From Salinivibrio sp. ES.052 (GTDB lineage: Bacteria; Pseudomonadota; Gammaproteobacteria; Enterobacterales; Vibrionaceae): a DNA stretch of 64,000 bases. The DNA is taken from positions 62,001-126,000 of the forward strand of contig NZ_FSRI01000003.1 in assembly GCF_900141775.1 (NCBI RefSeq), in the 5' to 3' direction. Under the pieces are notes generated by a model, which saw nothing but the letters and a program-made list of their open reading frames with translations, was not told the origin of the DNA and searched no databases. Numbering within the stretch: the stretch's first letter is position 1; every line of letters begins with the position of its first letter. Positions 41,271-50,605 of this stretch are shown here, in pieces. The position numbers and the translations under genes are program-made.

Positions 41271-41328
41271 ATCCTGCCCAACCCGCGCACGGCAAACATC
41301 CTCCTACCCCATTCCCATCAAAGGAGGA
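41271..41328 (-). promoter_or_regulatory. Predicted MalT-dependent malP promoter
   Basis: Minus-strand GGAGGA at 41299-41304 (within AGGAGGATGTTTGCC) and plus-strand GGAGGA at 41323-41328 form an inverted pair 18 bp apart, the same arrangement as before the chemoreceptor gene. CAGGAT (41271-41276, minus) is 28 bp from the proximal box centre and would be a weak -10 with the key A2 and T6. Confidence 0.65.
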
Positions 41329-41563
41329 GACCGCAGGGCGTAGAGAGTGAGGTCACATGGCAATAGTGAGGCGCCTCTCACCAAAATAAAGAACTGCCCT
41401 CTACCTGGTGATCTTCATCACGCTATGAAACAAAAAAGCATCCACACCGGCGATGAAAAGCTTATTCATTCTTTTGTAATTTTTGTGCACTAGCGCAAGT
41501 TAAGTGCCTATAAGCCGGCCTGTATGTGTAAATCGAATATAAAATCAAACCAGCAAACATCAT

Positions 41564-41608
41564 TTAAGTGACAAATATCACATTTAAAAGGCGTAGGCGC
41601 ACCATATT
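41564..41608 (+). promoter_or_regulatory. CRP site and -10 of malT
   Basis: AGTGA-N6-TCACA with flanking TTA and TTT (41564-41585) matches the CRP consensus in nine of ten core bases. CATATT at 41603-41608 (four of six) is placed so that CRP would sit near -41, a class II arrangement. E. coli malT is also CRP-activated, but from further upstream. The rest of the malP-malT gap (41230-41734) shows no gene. Confidence 0.7.
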
Positions 41609-41734
41609 AGGGCAAACAATCAGAGATCTGGGATAGATCATAGTTTGTGCGTGATGAGTTACATACACTACAACCAGGATAAAGGGTGCGCTCCGGTGAA
41701 GACGCACCACATTTGCAGTGAAGGACAGTGTCTT

Positions 41735-44443
41735 ATGTGGATCCCATCAAAGCTGACTCGGCCTGGGCGGCTCTATAACGCAATATTACGCCCGCGGGTA
41801 CTCGATATTTTACAACAAGCCCCCCACTATAAACTGGTACTGTTTCGCTCCCCGGCCGGCTACGGCAAGACCACCATGGCCGCACAATGGTTGGCCGATC
41901 AGCCCAATGTTGGTTGGTTTAGCATTGATGACAGTGATAACGACAGCTTTCGCTTCATTAACTACTTACTGCAAGCCTTGCACCAAGCGACCCAAGAGGG
42001 TTGCGCCAACACGATAAAACTGGCGGAAAAACGCCAATTCTCGTCGCTTCGTGCGCTCTTGTCTGATGTCTTTGCTGAACTGACTGGGTTTCATGCCACT
42101 AGCTATTTGGTTCTGGATGACTATCAGCTGATTGATAACGAAGAGATCCATGAGGCGATGCGCTTTTTCATTAAGCATATGCCAGATAATCTCACTTTGG
42201 TGGTCACCTCACGCGCCAACCCTCCACTCGGTACCGCGAATTTACGCGTACGCGATTTGATGATCGAGATAGGTAATCAGCTTCTCGCCTTCGATAACGA
42301 AGAAACGACCCGCTTTTTCAATCAGCGCGTCGACGATGGCGTGGATAAATCCACGGCTAACGCCTTATGCACCTACGTTGAAGGTTGGCCCTCTGCCTTA
42401 CAGCTGATTGCGATTCAAGCTCAGCACCAAAAGCGCACGCTGATGCAAAGCGCAACATCTTGTGAAAAGTTTAACCATGCCCACCTTTGGGACTATTTAG
42501 CCGAAGAAGTCTTCGATTTGCTTGACACTGAGACGCGTCAGTTTCTGATGAAAGTTTCTGTGTTAGAGATGTTCAATGATGAACTGGTTTTCGCATTGAC
42601 TGAGAGAGAAGATGCACTGGGCATGCTTGAGTCACTGAATCGTTATGGCTTGTTTATTTACCCGCTTGAAGGTGATAACAACTGGTATCGATTCCACCAT
42701 CTATTCGCGGAGTTTTTGGCTCATGAGCGCCAAGCACGGATACCTCACCAACAACAGCCCTTGCACCGACAAGCCGCACTGGCATGGTTGAAGTTACAAT
42801 CCCCTCATCAAGCGTTACGTCATGCAGGCTACGCCAAAGACGATACATTGCTAGCCGATATCCTCAATCAACACGGCTGGCGTATGTTTAATCGTGGTGA
42901 ACTCTCGACGCTAGAAGCCGCGATGACCAAGCTCACTGACGAACTTTTATACCCATACCCCAATTTAAGCCTACTGCGTGCTTGGTTGGCACAAAGCCAG
43001 CACAGGTATCATGAAGTCGGCGAACTGTTAGCCAACGCAGAAAAAGCCTATCAATCCCGTCAAATCCCGCTCGATATCGATTACCAAGGCAATGCCAATG
43101 CTCTGCTTGCCCAAGTGGCCATTAATGCGAATGAGCCGGAACAAGCGATGCGGCTAGCAGAAAAAGCGCTCGAACAACTCGATAGTGCCAATTACCGCGG
43201 GCGTATAGTCGCTACCTCGGTCGTGGGTGAAGTGAATCATGTGCTCGGTGAGCTGGATCGCGCCCTGTCCATGATGCAGCAGACTGAAAAGCTGGCGCGG
43301 CAGCATCAAGTTTATCACCAAGCACTTTGGGCGATTTTACAACAAAGTGAGATATTGCTAGCACAAGGCTACGTGCAAGCTGCGTTTGAATTGCTGGATA
43401 ACGCCGATCAGCTCATTGAAGATCAACAACTGCATCAGGTTCCCCTCCATGAGTTCGCTTTGCGCCTTCGTGCACAAATCTTGTGGTGCTGGAACCGGCT
43501 TGAGGAAGCCGAAGCCTGTGCTTACAAAGGGCTACAGGTTCTGGAAAATCAACCACCAAGCAAGCATTTGCATAGCTATTCGATGCTCGCACGTGTCGCT
43601 GTTAGCCGCGGTGAGTTAGATAAAGCGGCGAAAAGCATTGAGCACATTGAGCACCTTTTGCGCGAGTCGGTTTACCATGTTGATTGGACCGCCCACGCAT
43701 CATTGTCGCTGTTGCTCTATTGGCAAGCCAAACATGAACTCACCAACATGGATGAGTGGCTACATCAAGCTGTTCGCCCTGTCACCGCCTGCAATCACTT
43801 CAGCCAGCTTCAATGGCGAAATATTGCCCGCGCCCACCTGCATTTGGGTCAGTATGACCAAGCACGTCAAGCGGTTGATTTTCTGCGCCGCGAAGCGAAC
43901 AGAGCCAATTTGGTGACGGATAAAAACCGCAATTTGATTGTTGAAGCCGTCCTTGCCAGCAAAGAACAAGAGACAGAATACGCCAAAAGCCTCTTGCAAG
44001 ATGCGCTGATCCTCACCAATCAAACTGGGATGATGGGGAACTTTTTAATCGAAGGTGATGCGCTCTCATCCTTGCTGCATGCGCTGATTGAACAACAAGC
44101 CCTCGGCGCATTGGAACGCCATCGGGCACAACAGCTATTGAAGGAAATTGCCAGCCATCAACGCTCTCGTTCAACGCACTTTGATGAAGCCTTTGTCGAA
44201 AAGCTGGTCAACCACCCTAACGTGCCAGAGCTCGTGCGAACCAGCTCATTGACACAACGCGAGTGGCAAGTGCTCGGCTTAATTTATTCAGGCTTCAGTA
44301 ACGAGCAAATTGCTCATGAACTTGATGTTGCCGGCACCACTATCAAAACGCACATCCGTAACCTTTACCAAAAGCTGAATATTGCGAACCGTAAAGAAGC
44401 CGTTATCACCGCTGAAAACCTACTGCAGCTAATGGGTGGTTAG
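41735..44443 (+). CDS. malT: Maltose regulon activator MalT
   Basis: A 902-residue LuxR/STAND ATP-dependent activator, nearly the length of E. coli MalT (901). The ATG at 41735 gives [13 protein letters not shown], close to the E. coli start MLIPSKLSRP; AAGGA lies 9 bases upstream. The longer frame from 41645 is rejected. Walker [10 protein letters not shown] is at residues 39-47, Walker B in [11 protein letters not shown], then the helical-repeat (MalT TPR) sensor domain and a C-terminal LuxR helix-turn-helix ([20 protein letters not shown]). It is activated by maltotriose and ATP in known relatives and binds GGA(T/G)GA boxes, which abound in this locus. Confidence 0.97.
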   Translation: MWIPSKLTRPGRLYNAILRPRVLDILQQAPHYKLVLFRSPAGYGKTTMAAQWLADQPNVGWFSIDDSDNDSFRFINYLLQALHQATQEGCANTIKLAEKRQFSSLRALLSDVFAELTGFHATSYLVLDDYQLIDNEEIHEAMRFFIKHMPDNLTLVVTSRANPPLGTANLRVRDLMIEIGNQLLAFDNEETTRFFNQRVDDGVDKSTANALCTYVEGWPSALQLIAIQAQHQKRTLMQSATSCEKFNHAHLWDYLAEEVFDLLDTETRQFLMKVSVLEMFNDELVFALTEREDALGMLESLNRYGLFIYPLEGDNNWYRFHHLFAEFLAHERQARIPHQQQPLHRQAALAWLKLQSPHQALRHAGYAKDDTLLADILNQHGWRMFNRGELSTLEAAMTKLTDELLYPYPNLSLLRAWLAQSQHRYHEVGELLANAEKAYQSRQIPLDIDYQGNANALLAQVAINANEPEQAMRLAEKALEQLDSANYRGRIVATSVVGEVNHVLGELDRALSMMQQTEKLARQHQVYHQALWAILQQSEILLAQGYVQAAFELLDNADQLIEDQQLHQVPLHEFALRLRAQILWCWNRLEEAEACAYKGLQVLENQPPSKHLHSYSMLARVAVSRGELDKAAKSIEHIEHLLRESVYHVDWTAHASLSLLLYWQAKHELTNMDEWLHQAVRPVTACNHFSQLQWRNIARAHLHLGQYDQARQAVDFLRREANRANLVTDKNRNLIVEAVLASKEQETEYAKSLLQDALILTNQTGMMGNFLIEGDALSSLLHALIEQQALGALERHRAQQLLKEIASHQRSRSTHFDEAFVEKLVNHPNVPELVRTSSLTQREWQVLGLIYSGFSNEQIAHELDVAGTTIKTHIRNLYQKLNIANRKEAVITAENLLQLMGG

Positions 44444-44454
44444 TTAGTCAATCA

Positions 44455-44490
44455 TACCTACGCCCCCAGACTTTCATGGGGGCGTAGGTA
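44455..44490. terminator. Strong hairpin after malT
   Basis: TACCTACGCCCCCA (44455-44468) pairs perfectly with 44477-44490 around an 8-base loop, 12 bp past the malT stop. There is no T-run on the plus strand, so it may stabilise the 3' end rather than be a simple intrinsic terminator. Confidence 0.6.
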
Positions 44491-44638
44491 CCTTACCCTC
44501 TCCGCCTACCTTCCGTGATATTTTGCTGAATTTCATCAGCTTTTTTTAAATGACATCTTGATTTTTAACTGGATCACGCATGGTAGATGCCACCCTTGAG
44601 TATGCTGCGCCTCAGTATTGATACACGAGGAAAAATCA

Positions 44639-47515
44639 ATGAAGCGCACTCACTTTTTGCAACCTCTCAGCGCATCTGTTGCCTTCGCAACTATCATCGC
44701 GTTAACGGGTTGTAATACCGATAAAGAAACCAACCTCCCCCCCAGAGATACGGGCACCAATAATGCCAGTGTGCTATTTGCTGACGCCGATACCCTGCTC
44801 ACTCATCAAACCAACGCCACCTCGCTCACCTTGTATTACTCCGCTGATGGCACGATGCGCTATAACCCGGACACGCAGCAAGTGGAAAACGCCACTGCGA
44901 GTGTCGAATCTACCCTTGCTACGAGCGATCATTGGCAACTATCGTTCCCCTATTTGCAAGGAGACGTCAAAGGGTTCGATTTTGATTTTGTTAGCGCCAA
45001 TATTGCCCTGAAGCAATGGCTCAAAGGGCAACTTCTCGCTATCGCCAAAGACGGTGATACCGTATTAACCGCCACCGATGTGCAACCGGCCCGGGCGCTC
45101 GATGCCTTGTATGCTGAACACGCCGAAAAACTTACCTATGGTGCCATCCCTGACGGTGGACACACTGAGTTTCGTTTATGGGCACCCACCGCACAGCAAG
45201 TCTCGCTGGTGCCCTATCAATCGGCGAGCACACAAAACGCGTCAAAGCAGCGCCAGACGCCAATTAAAATGGACTTCGACGCCGACTCAGGAAGCTGGCA
45301 TGTTGCCACCACTGCGCTGAATCATGGCGACTATTACCGCTATCAACTATCGGTCTATCACCCTGAAACACATCGCATCGAGCGCCTTGAAGTCACCGAC
45401 CCTTACTCACACAGTTTGTCGACCAACTCCAACTACTCACAGGTGGTGGATCTGGATGCGCCAGCACTTAAACCCAGTGGCTGGGATACGCTGAGTGCAC
45501 CTCATTCGCAGCAAAACCCTGCCAACAGCGTGATTTATGAGGCGCATGTGCGTGACTTTTCCGCGCTCGATCAATCCACACCAGACAATCTACGCGGTAA
45601 GTATCTGGCTTTTACCCAAAATAGCATCGCCCCGGTCAATCACTTAAAAGCGCTTTCTCAATCCGGCGTCACCCACTTACACCTGCTCCCCGTGTTTGAT
45701 ATTGCCTCCATCAACGAAGACACGGCGCAACGTATCGATTTAACCGACCGTTTCTCCACGCTATGTGACAAAGCACCTTCGCTGAAAGAGACGCCAAGGC
45801 TGGCGAGTGAGTGTGACAACAACCAAACCATCCAAGCGGCCTTGACGGATTTAGCCACCCAAGACAGTGCGGATACCCCCTATGTGCAAACCGTGATGGC
45901 GGCGATGCGTCAGTACGACAGCTTTAACTGGGGTTACGATCCTTTCCATTACACCGTGCCCGAAGGCAGTTATGCGACCGAGCCTGAAGGCACCGCGCGT
46001 ATCCTCGAGTTTCGTAAAATGGTCATGGCAATTAAACAGAATATCGGCATGAATGTGGTGATGGACGTGGTCTACAACCACACCCACCAAGCAGGCTTAG
46101 GGCCCTATTCTGTGCTGGATAAAGTCGTGCCTTGGTATTATCAGCGCCTTAACCCCGTCACTGGGGACGTTGAGCAATCCACTTGCTGCTCCAATACCGC
46201 GCCTGAGCATCGGATGTTTGCCAAACTGATTGATGACTCGATTGCGACTTGGGTGAAAAACTACAAAATCGATGCCTTCCGTTGGGATTTGATGGGTCAT
46301 CATCCGCTGGCCCAGATCGAGCACACACTTGACGTTGCCCGCGATATCAACCCAGATGTGTATTTCTATGGTGAAGGTTGGAACTTCGGTGAAGTCGCCA
46401 ACGATCGCCAGTTTGTCCAAGCCACCCAAGCAAACCTTGCAGGCACCGGCATTGGCTCGTTTTCTGACCGACTTCGTGATGCGGTTCGCGGCGGCGGTCC
46501 ATTCGATGGCGGCGAGTACCTACGCATAAACCAAGGCTTTGGTAATGGTCAATGGGTCGCTCCCAATGATTTACAACAGCAAAACAGCGGGGAAAGAGCC
46601 AGTGCCCTGCATAATGCCGATCTAGTTCGTTTGGGTATGGCGGGTAACTTAAAAGATTTTCAGTTACAGATTGCCAATGGTGATGTCGTGCGCGGTGACG
46701 AGGTCGATTACAACGGTCAGCCGGCTGGCTACGCGCAAGATGCTTGGGAGGTTCAAAACTATGTCTCCAAGCACGACAACCAAACCTTGTGGGATAACCA
46801 TCAATACAAATTCCCTTACGCCATGCCGCTCGAGACACGCGTGCGTGCCCAAGCCGTGTCACTCTCAACGGCACTGCTGGGACAAGGGATGCCTTTTGTT
46901 CACATGGGCAGCGAACTGCTTCGTTCAAAATCCATGCAGCGTGACTCCTACGACTCAGGCGATTGGTATAACCGCGTCGACTTTACTCAACAAACCACGC
47001 AGTGGGATCAAGGGCTGCCGCGTGAAGATAAAGACGGCGACAACTGGCCAATGATTGAAACCGTGATTGCCAACCACAACAGCGAGGCCAAACCAACACC
47101 GCAGGCAATCAGCAACATGGACAGTTACTTTAATGAGCTGGTGGCGCTGCGCACTTCATCTGGGCTGTTCCACTTAGGCCAAGGCAGCGTGATCAACCAA
47201 CGTGTCAGCTTTCACAACACGGGCGCCTCACAAATCCCAGGGCTAATTGTGATGCTTCTTGATAACAGTGGCAGTCTGCACGACAGCACAATTGATGCAA
47301 CGCGTGACGGGATTATCGTCGCGATCAATGCCTCAGGCACGGCCGTCAATGACTTTGCCAGCATCAACGCCAGCGGTTATCAACTTCACAGCTTGCAAGC
47401 CAATGCGGGCAACGGCTCGATCGCTTATAACCAACAGGCCGCTCACGTAACCAACGGCAAACTCACCGTACCCGCTTGGTCCGTCGCGGTGTTCGAGAAA
47501 CCTCATCAACCTTAA
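44639..47515 (+). CDS. pulA: Lipoprotein pullulanase (GH13)
   Basis: A 958-residue pullulanase cleaving alpha-1,6 bonds of pullulan and branched dextrins. A lipoprotein signal ends in ALTGC with Asn at +2, so outer-membrane anchoring or surface display is likely. After an N-terminal pullulanase-type region and CBM48 (about residues 165-260) the catalytic barrel has Asp550 (AFRWDLMG), Glu579 (FYGEGWNFGE) and Asp713 (SKHDNQTLWD). The ATG at 44639 has GAGGAAA upstream. It would supply linear dextrins outside the cell for LamB. I see no clear MalT box in the 150 bp upstream, only a degenerate GGATCA at 44571. Confidence 0.95.
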   Translation: MKRTHFLQPLSASVAFATIIALTGCNTDKETNLPPRDTGTNNASVLFADADTLLTHQTNATSLTLYYSADGTMRYNPDTQQVENATASVESTLATSDHWQLSFPYLQGDVKGFDFDFVSANIALKQWLKGQLLAIAKDGDTVLTATDVQPARALDALYAEHAEKLTYGAIPDGGHTEFRLWAPTAQQVSLVPYQSASTQNASKQRQTPIKMDFDADSGSWHVATTALNHGDYYRYQLSVYHPETHRIERLEVTDPYSHSLSTNSNYSQVVDLDAPALKPSGWDTLSAPHSQQNPANSVIYEAHVRDFSALDQSTPDNLRGKYLAFTQNSIAPVNHLKALSQSGVTHLHLLPVFDIASINEDTAQRIDLTDRFSTLCDKAPSLKETPRLASECDNNQTIQAALTDLATQDSADTPYVQTVMAAMRQYDSFNWGYDPFHYTVPEGSYATEPEGTARILEFRKMVMAIKQNIGMNVVMDVVYNHTHQAGLGPYSVLDKVVPWYYQRLNPVTGDVEQSTCCSNTAPEHRMFAKLIDDSIATWVKNYKIDAFRWDLMGHHPLAQIEHTLDVARDINPDVYFYGEGWNFGEVANDRQFVQATQANLAGTGIGSFSDRLRDAVRGGGPFDGGEYLRINQGFGNGQWVAPNDLQQQNSGERASALHNADLVRLGMAGNLKDFQLQIANGDVVRGDEVDYNGQPAGYAQDAWEVQNYVSKHDNQTLWDNHQYKFPYAMPLETRVRAQAVSLSTALLGQGMPFVHMGSELLRSKSMQRDSYDSGDWYNRVDFTQQTTQWDQGLPREDKDGDNWPMIETVIANHNSEAKPTPQAISNMDSYFNELVALRTSSGLFHLGQGSVINQRVSFHNTGASQIPGLIVMLLDNSGSLHDSTIDATRDGIIVAINASGTAVNDFASINASGYQLHSLQANAGNGSIAYNQQAAHVTNGKLTVPAWSVAVFEKPHQP

Positions 47516-47524
47516 CTATTATTT

Positions 47525-47548
47525 GGGGGAGTGCTGCTCCCCCTTTTA
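47525..47548 (+). terminator. Terminator after pulA
   Basis: GGGGGAG / CTCCCCC with a 5-base loop and a following TTTT, 10 bp after the pulA stop. Confidence 0.85.
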
Positions 47549-47578
47549 ATCTCCCCTAGCCCACAGGATGAATGTCGG

Positions 47579-47584
47579 TATAAT
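47579..47584 (+). promoter_or_regulatory. -10 element of the DUF368 gene
   Basis: A perfect TATAAT lies 33 bp before the chosen start codon. No good -35 is found at 16-18 bp spacing. Confidence 0.45.
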
Positions 47585-47616
47585 GCGCGTCTCAGCTTTT
47601 ATCGATGAATAGCATT

Positions 47617-48546
47617 ATGATCAAGAACCTGATCTCAACTTACCTCAAAGGCATGGCGATGGGCGCTGCGGATGTGGTTCCTGGTGTCTCTGGCGGCACG
47701 ATCGCATTTATTACTGGCATTTACACGCAGCTATTGGAGAGTATTCGGCGTATCACGCCGCGCCTTTTTGCACTGTGGCGCAAGGAAGGCTTCAAGGCGG
47801 TCTGGCAACATGTCAACGGCACCTTTCTTTGTGTACTCTTAGCTGGCATTCTGACCAGCATTGCCAGTTTGGCAAAAGGGATCAGTTGGACCCTCACCCA
47901 TCATCCGATCCCGCTCTGGTCGTTTTTCTTTGGCTTGATCATCGCTTCAGCGTTGCATATTGCCAAACAGTTGCCCGCCCCCAAGGTTCGGCCTAAAACG
48001 GTTCTCGCCGTACTGTTAGGGATCGGGTTTGCCTACTGGATTACCATTGCTAACCCGTTGCAGCTCACCGCGGGCCCGCTCACCGTCTTTCTCGCTGGCG
48101 CCATAGCGATTTGCGCCATGATTTTACCGGGGATCTCTGGCAGTTTTATTCTGCTGTTGCTGGGGATGTACAGTCCGATCCTTGATGCGGTTCATCAAAC
48201 ACAGTTTGGCTTATTGGGATTGTTCGCTGTCGGCGCAGTAACCGGCTTACTGACGTTTTCGCACCTATTGTCCTGGCTGCTGCGCCGCTATTATGCACTG
48301 ACGCTCGCGTTTCTCACCGGTCTGATGTTGGGCACATTGGGCAAAATTTGGCCTTGGAAACACACACTCACATGGCGTACAAATTCATCCGGTGAACAAG
48401 TCCCCCTCGTGCAAGATAACCTTTTACCCGGCGCCTACGAGGCAATCGTGGGACACTCGGCACAAGTTGGCTTGGCCATCGTTGCCATGATAGGCGGCTT
48501 TGTGCTGGTATTATTGCTGGAGCGTTTCTCGCCTGAGCAGGAATAG
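47617..48546 (+). CDS. DUF368 polytopic membrane protein
   Basis: About 309 residues with eight or more hydrophobic helices. The N-terminal signature GMAMGAADVVPGVSGGTIAF identifies DUF368, and the half-repeat ICAMILPGISGSFILLLLGMY near the middle is the second family motif, which suggests an internal duplication. Recent work links DUF368 proteins to undecaprenyl-phosphate recycling; that role here is by family only. Two starts are possible (47605 and 47617); I prefer 47617 because the -10 at 47579 leaves a reasonable leader. It is probably separate from the copper genes that follow, although the next ATG directly abuts its stop. Confidence 0.88.
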   Translation: MIKNLISTYLKGMAMGAADVVPGVSGGTIAFITGIYTQLLESIRRITPRLFALWRKEGFKAVWQHVNGTFLCVLLAGILTSIASLAKGISWTLTHHPIPLWSFFFGLIIASALHIAKQLPAPKVRPKTVLAVLLGIGFAYWITIANPLQLTAGPLTVFLAGAIAICAMILPGISGSFILLLLGMYSPILDAVHQTQFGLLGLFAVGAVTGLLTFSHLLSWLLRRYYALTLAFLTGLMLGTLGKIWPWKHTLTWRTNSSGEQVPLVQDNLLPGAYEAIVGHSAQVGLAIVAMIGGFVLVLLLERFSPEQE

Positions 48547-49029
48547 ATGATGAATGAACCCTCCTCACGGCTCGCCGTGAGTCACCCCTTAATAATCACC
48601 GCCAGTATTGCGATGCTGGCAGTGATGGCTTTTTTTCTCCCCTCGTGGCTGTCTGGCTTTTTCTCGACCGCCTCGAGTACAACTATCGCACCAGCCGCCT
48701 ACTGTTCGCTCAATCAGCGAACGTGCCAATACCAAGGTTATCAAGCGACCTTAGCTGACCCGCTTGTGCATCCATTACATGCTAATACACTGACAGTGAT
48801 CGCTCCCCAAGCGCTGAACACGGAGACCTTGTTGGTAAAACTGAAAGGCGTCGAAATGAACATGGGTGAATATCGGCTGGCGCTCACACAAACCGGCAAG
48901 CTGACTTACCAAGGAGAGTTGATGCTGCCTGTTTGCACCGAAGATAGCATGACATGGGCAGGTTCGATTACGCTTGATCATGAAGCAAAGAAACATTTCC
49001 CTATCAAAGTACGCATGGAGCGACTATGA
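48547..49029 (+). CDS. Membrane-anchored protein of unknown function, in copper-delivery operon
   Basis: A 160-residue protein with one N-terminal membrane helix (about 20-38, IAMLAVMAFFLPSWLSGFF) and an exported domain with two Cys pairs at YCSLNQRTCQYQ and a third Cys (PVCTEDSMTW). I do not recognise a named family. The domain includes several Met and His residues (ELMLPVCTEDSM). Its stop overlaps the start of the SCO gene as ATGA, so the two are translationally coupled, and a part in copper handling or oxidase assembly is likely. It could also be called from the second ATG at 48550. Confidence 0.85.
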   Translation: MMNEPSSRLAVSHPLIITASIAMLAVMAFFLPSWLSGFFSTASSTTIAPAAYCSLNQRTCQYQGYQATLADPLVHPLHANTLTVIAPQALNTETLLVKLKGVEMNMGEYRLALTQTGKLTYQGELMLPVCTEDSMTWAGSITLDHEAKKHFPIKVRMERL

Positions 49030-49613
49030 GTAAGAAAGCTTGGCTTGTCGCCATTATTGCCGTTTGTTTTGGCTTAGGTGGTCGCGCGCTATTTGATAAC
49101 TATCAAACGTCACAAAAGCAGGCTCAGGCAGGGGCATTACAATCACAAGGGCAACCGTTTAATCTTTACAATACCGATGACCCACGTCCGCGCATTGTTT
49201 ATTTCGGCTATACCCATTGTCCTGATGTTTGTCCCACTTCGCTCGCCGTGTTATCTGCCGCGTTAAAATCGCTCCCTGAATCGACACGAAACGCGGTGGC
49301 GCCAGTCTTTATCACCCTCGACCCAAAGCGTGACACCAGCGAAAAAGCAGCCGAGTACGCGCATTTTTTCCACCCCAGCATCACTGGCGTCAGTGGTTCA
49401 GAAACACAAATCGCACAGCTGGCAAAGCGCTACGGTGTTTTATATCGCATCACCGAGCTAGAAGACTCTGCGATGGACTATGCCGTTGACCATAGCTCCT
49501 TTTTTTATTTTCTCTCGCCTAACGGTGAGCTTTTAGAGAAAGTGCCTCACACCTTAAACCCTGAGATTCTGGTCGCAGCGATTGAACGGGTGACTGATCA
49601 AAATAAGGAATAA
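49026..49613 (+). CDS. SCO1/SenC family copper chaperone
   Basis: A 195-residue thioredoxin-fold protein anchored by one N-terminal helix (AWLVAIIAVCFGLGG). The copper ligands are Cys65 and Cys69 (GYTHCPDVCPTS) and His156 (AVDHSSFFYF). SCO proteins metallate or reduce the CuA site of cytochrome oxidases. It is coupled to the upstream unknown membrane protein and followed 2 bp later by a PCuAC gene, a typical partner. Confidence 0.95.
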   Translation: MSKKAWLVAIIAVCFGLGGRALFDNYQTSQKQAQAGALQSQGQPFNLYNTDDPRPRIVYFGYTHCPDVCPTSLAVLSAALKSLPESTRNAVAPVFITLDPKRDTSEKAAEYAHFFHPSITGVSGSETQIAQLAKRYGVLYRITELEDSAMDYAVDHSSFFYFLSPNGELLEKVPHTLNPEILVAAIERVTDQNKE

Positions 49614-49615
49614 CA

Positions 49616-50092
49616 ATGACATCATTCAAATCTTTTGTTGCCGCTATCGCCTTTATGGTTGCACCATTCGTGCATGCCCATGGTGAGTTTTTTATTCATG
49701 ATGCCTATGCGCGTGCCACTGCACCTGGCGCACCAAACAGCGCCGCTTTCATGGTAATCGATAATCAAAGTAAGGTGCTAAAACGGGTGGTAAGTGCCAG
49801 CACACCTGCGGCAAAACGGGTAGAGTTGCATGAGCATGCCATGGTAGATGGCATGATGGAAATGCGACAGATTGCGCAAATCCTGGTGCCTAAAGGCGAG
49901 CAAGTCACACTTAAGCCAGGTGGCCTACATGTGATGCTGTTTGATCTTACCCAGCCACTCAAAGTAGGCGAGCACATTTCATTGACATTAAACACCGCGG
50001 ACGGTCATTCACTCACCAAGAAGATCCCGGTGAAGTCAGTCATGGCGGGTATGAAACATCACGGCAAAGAGATGCATGCTAACCACGAATAA
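49616..50092 (+). CDS. Periplasmic copper chaperone PCu(A)C
   Basis: A 158-residue protein with a signal peptide (to about residue 21, VHA). The exact PCuAC Cu(I) motif is present: His72-X10-Met83-X21-His105-X-Met107. A C-terminal tail rich in His and Met (MAGMKHHGKEMHANH) adds possible copper ligands. It hands Cu(I) to SCO or directly to cytochrome oxidase. Third gene of the copper unit. Confidence 0.95.
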   Translation: MTSFKSFVAAIAFMVAPFVHAHGEFFIHDAYARATAPGAPNSAAFMVIDNQSKVLKRVVSASTPAAKRVELHEHAMVDGMMEMRQIAQILVPKGEQVTLKPGGLHVMLFDLTQPLKVGEHISLTLNTADGHSLTKKIPVKSVMAGMKHHGKEMHANHE

Positions 50093-50267
50093 CCGCGATA
50101 CCGGGTTGCTCTCACCTCGCTAAATGTTAACTGGGTCAAGCTCTGCTATTTAAGTAAAGGATTATCCAGCAAAAATGCGTTTAAGCGTCTAAGGTTGACA
50201 ATAGTCGCGTGTGTGCGTGACCCTAATGACGCGATTGCTATGACAAACAACAATAGCGAGGTTATTT

Positions 50268-50513
50268 ATGAAAATCCGTCCAATGGCGCTAGCCGCTGTC
50301 GCATCGAGCATGTTGCTCGTTGGCTGTACCAGCAACACAGCGTTACAGCAAAGCGTTGATGATTTATCAGCGAAAGTCGATGCATTATCGAACGATGTAT
50401 CCATGATGAAAAACGACGTGAGTGATACCAAAGATACCTCTCAAATGGCATATGACGAAGCAAAACGTGCCAATAAGCGCATTGATAACATGGCGCAGTC
50501 GTACACGAAGTAA
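50268..50513 (+). CDS. Lpp/OprI-like alanine-zipper lipoprotein
   Basis: An 81-residue lipoprotein with lipobox LVGC (Cys20) and a coiled-coil of heptads (LQQSVDDLSAKVDALSNDV). It ends QSYTK; the terminal Lys is the residue that Braun's lipoprotein uses for attachment to peptidoglycan (E. coli ends YRK). A strong GAGG-like site precedes the ATG and a good terminator follows. The upstream gap has a TTGACA at 50195 but no well-spaced -10. The convergent neighbour is an L,D-transpeptidase, the enzyme class that makes this link. Confidence 0.88.
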   Translation: MKIRPMALAAVASSMLLVGCTSNTALQQSVDDLSAKVDALSNDVSMMKNDVSDTKDTSQMAYDEAKRANKRIDNMAQSYTK

Positions 50514-50560
50514 AAACAGCGCCGATACGGTCAATCGGTCGCTCACGGAATAAACGATGA

Positions 50561-50588
50561 AAAACGGCGTATTATGCGCCGTTTTTTT
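50561..50588. terminator. Terminator of the Lpp-like gene
   Basis: AAAACGGCG / CGCCGTTTT with a 7-base loop and seven T following on the plus strand; the A-run on the other side lets it also end the convergent transpeptidase transcript. Confidence 0.9.
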
Positions 50589-50605
50589 ATATTGCTTAGC
50601 ATGCT

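Noticed and set aside
41645-41734. Extended start of malT at 41645
   Set aside because: The first 30 residues do not resemble MalT; the start at 41735 matches the known N-terminus and has a ribosome site.
46097-46928. Long antisense frames inside pulA
   Set aside because: They lie fully within the pulA frame on the opposite strand, show no domain and no ribosome site.
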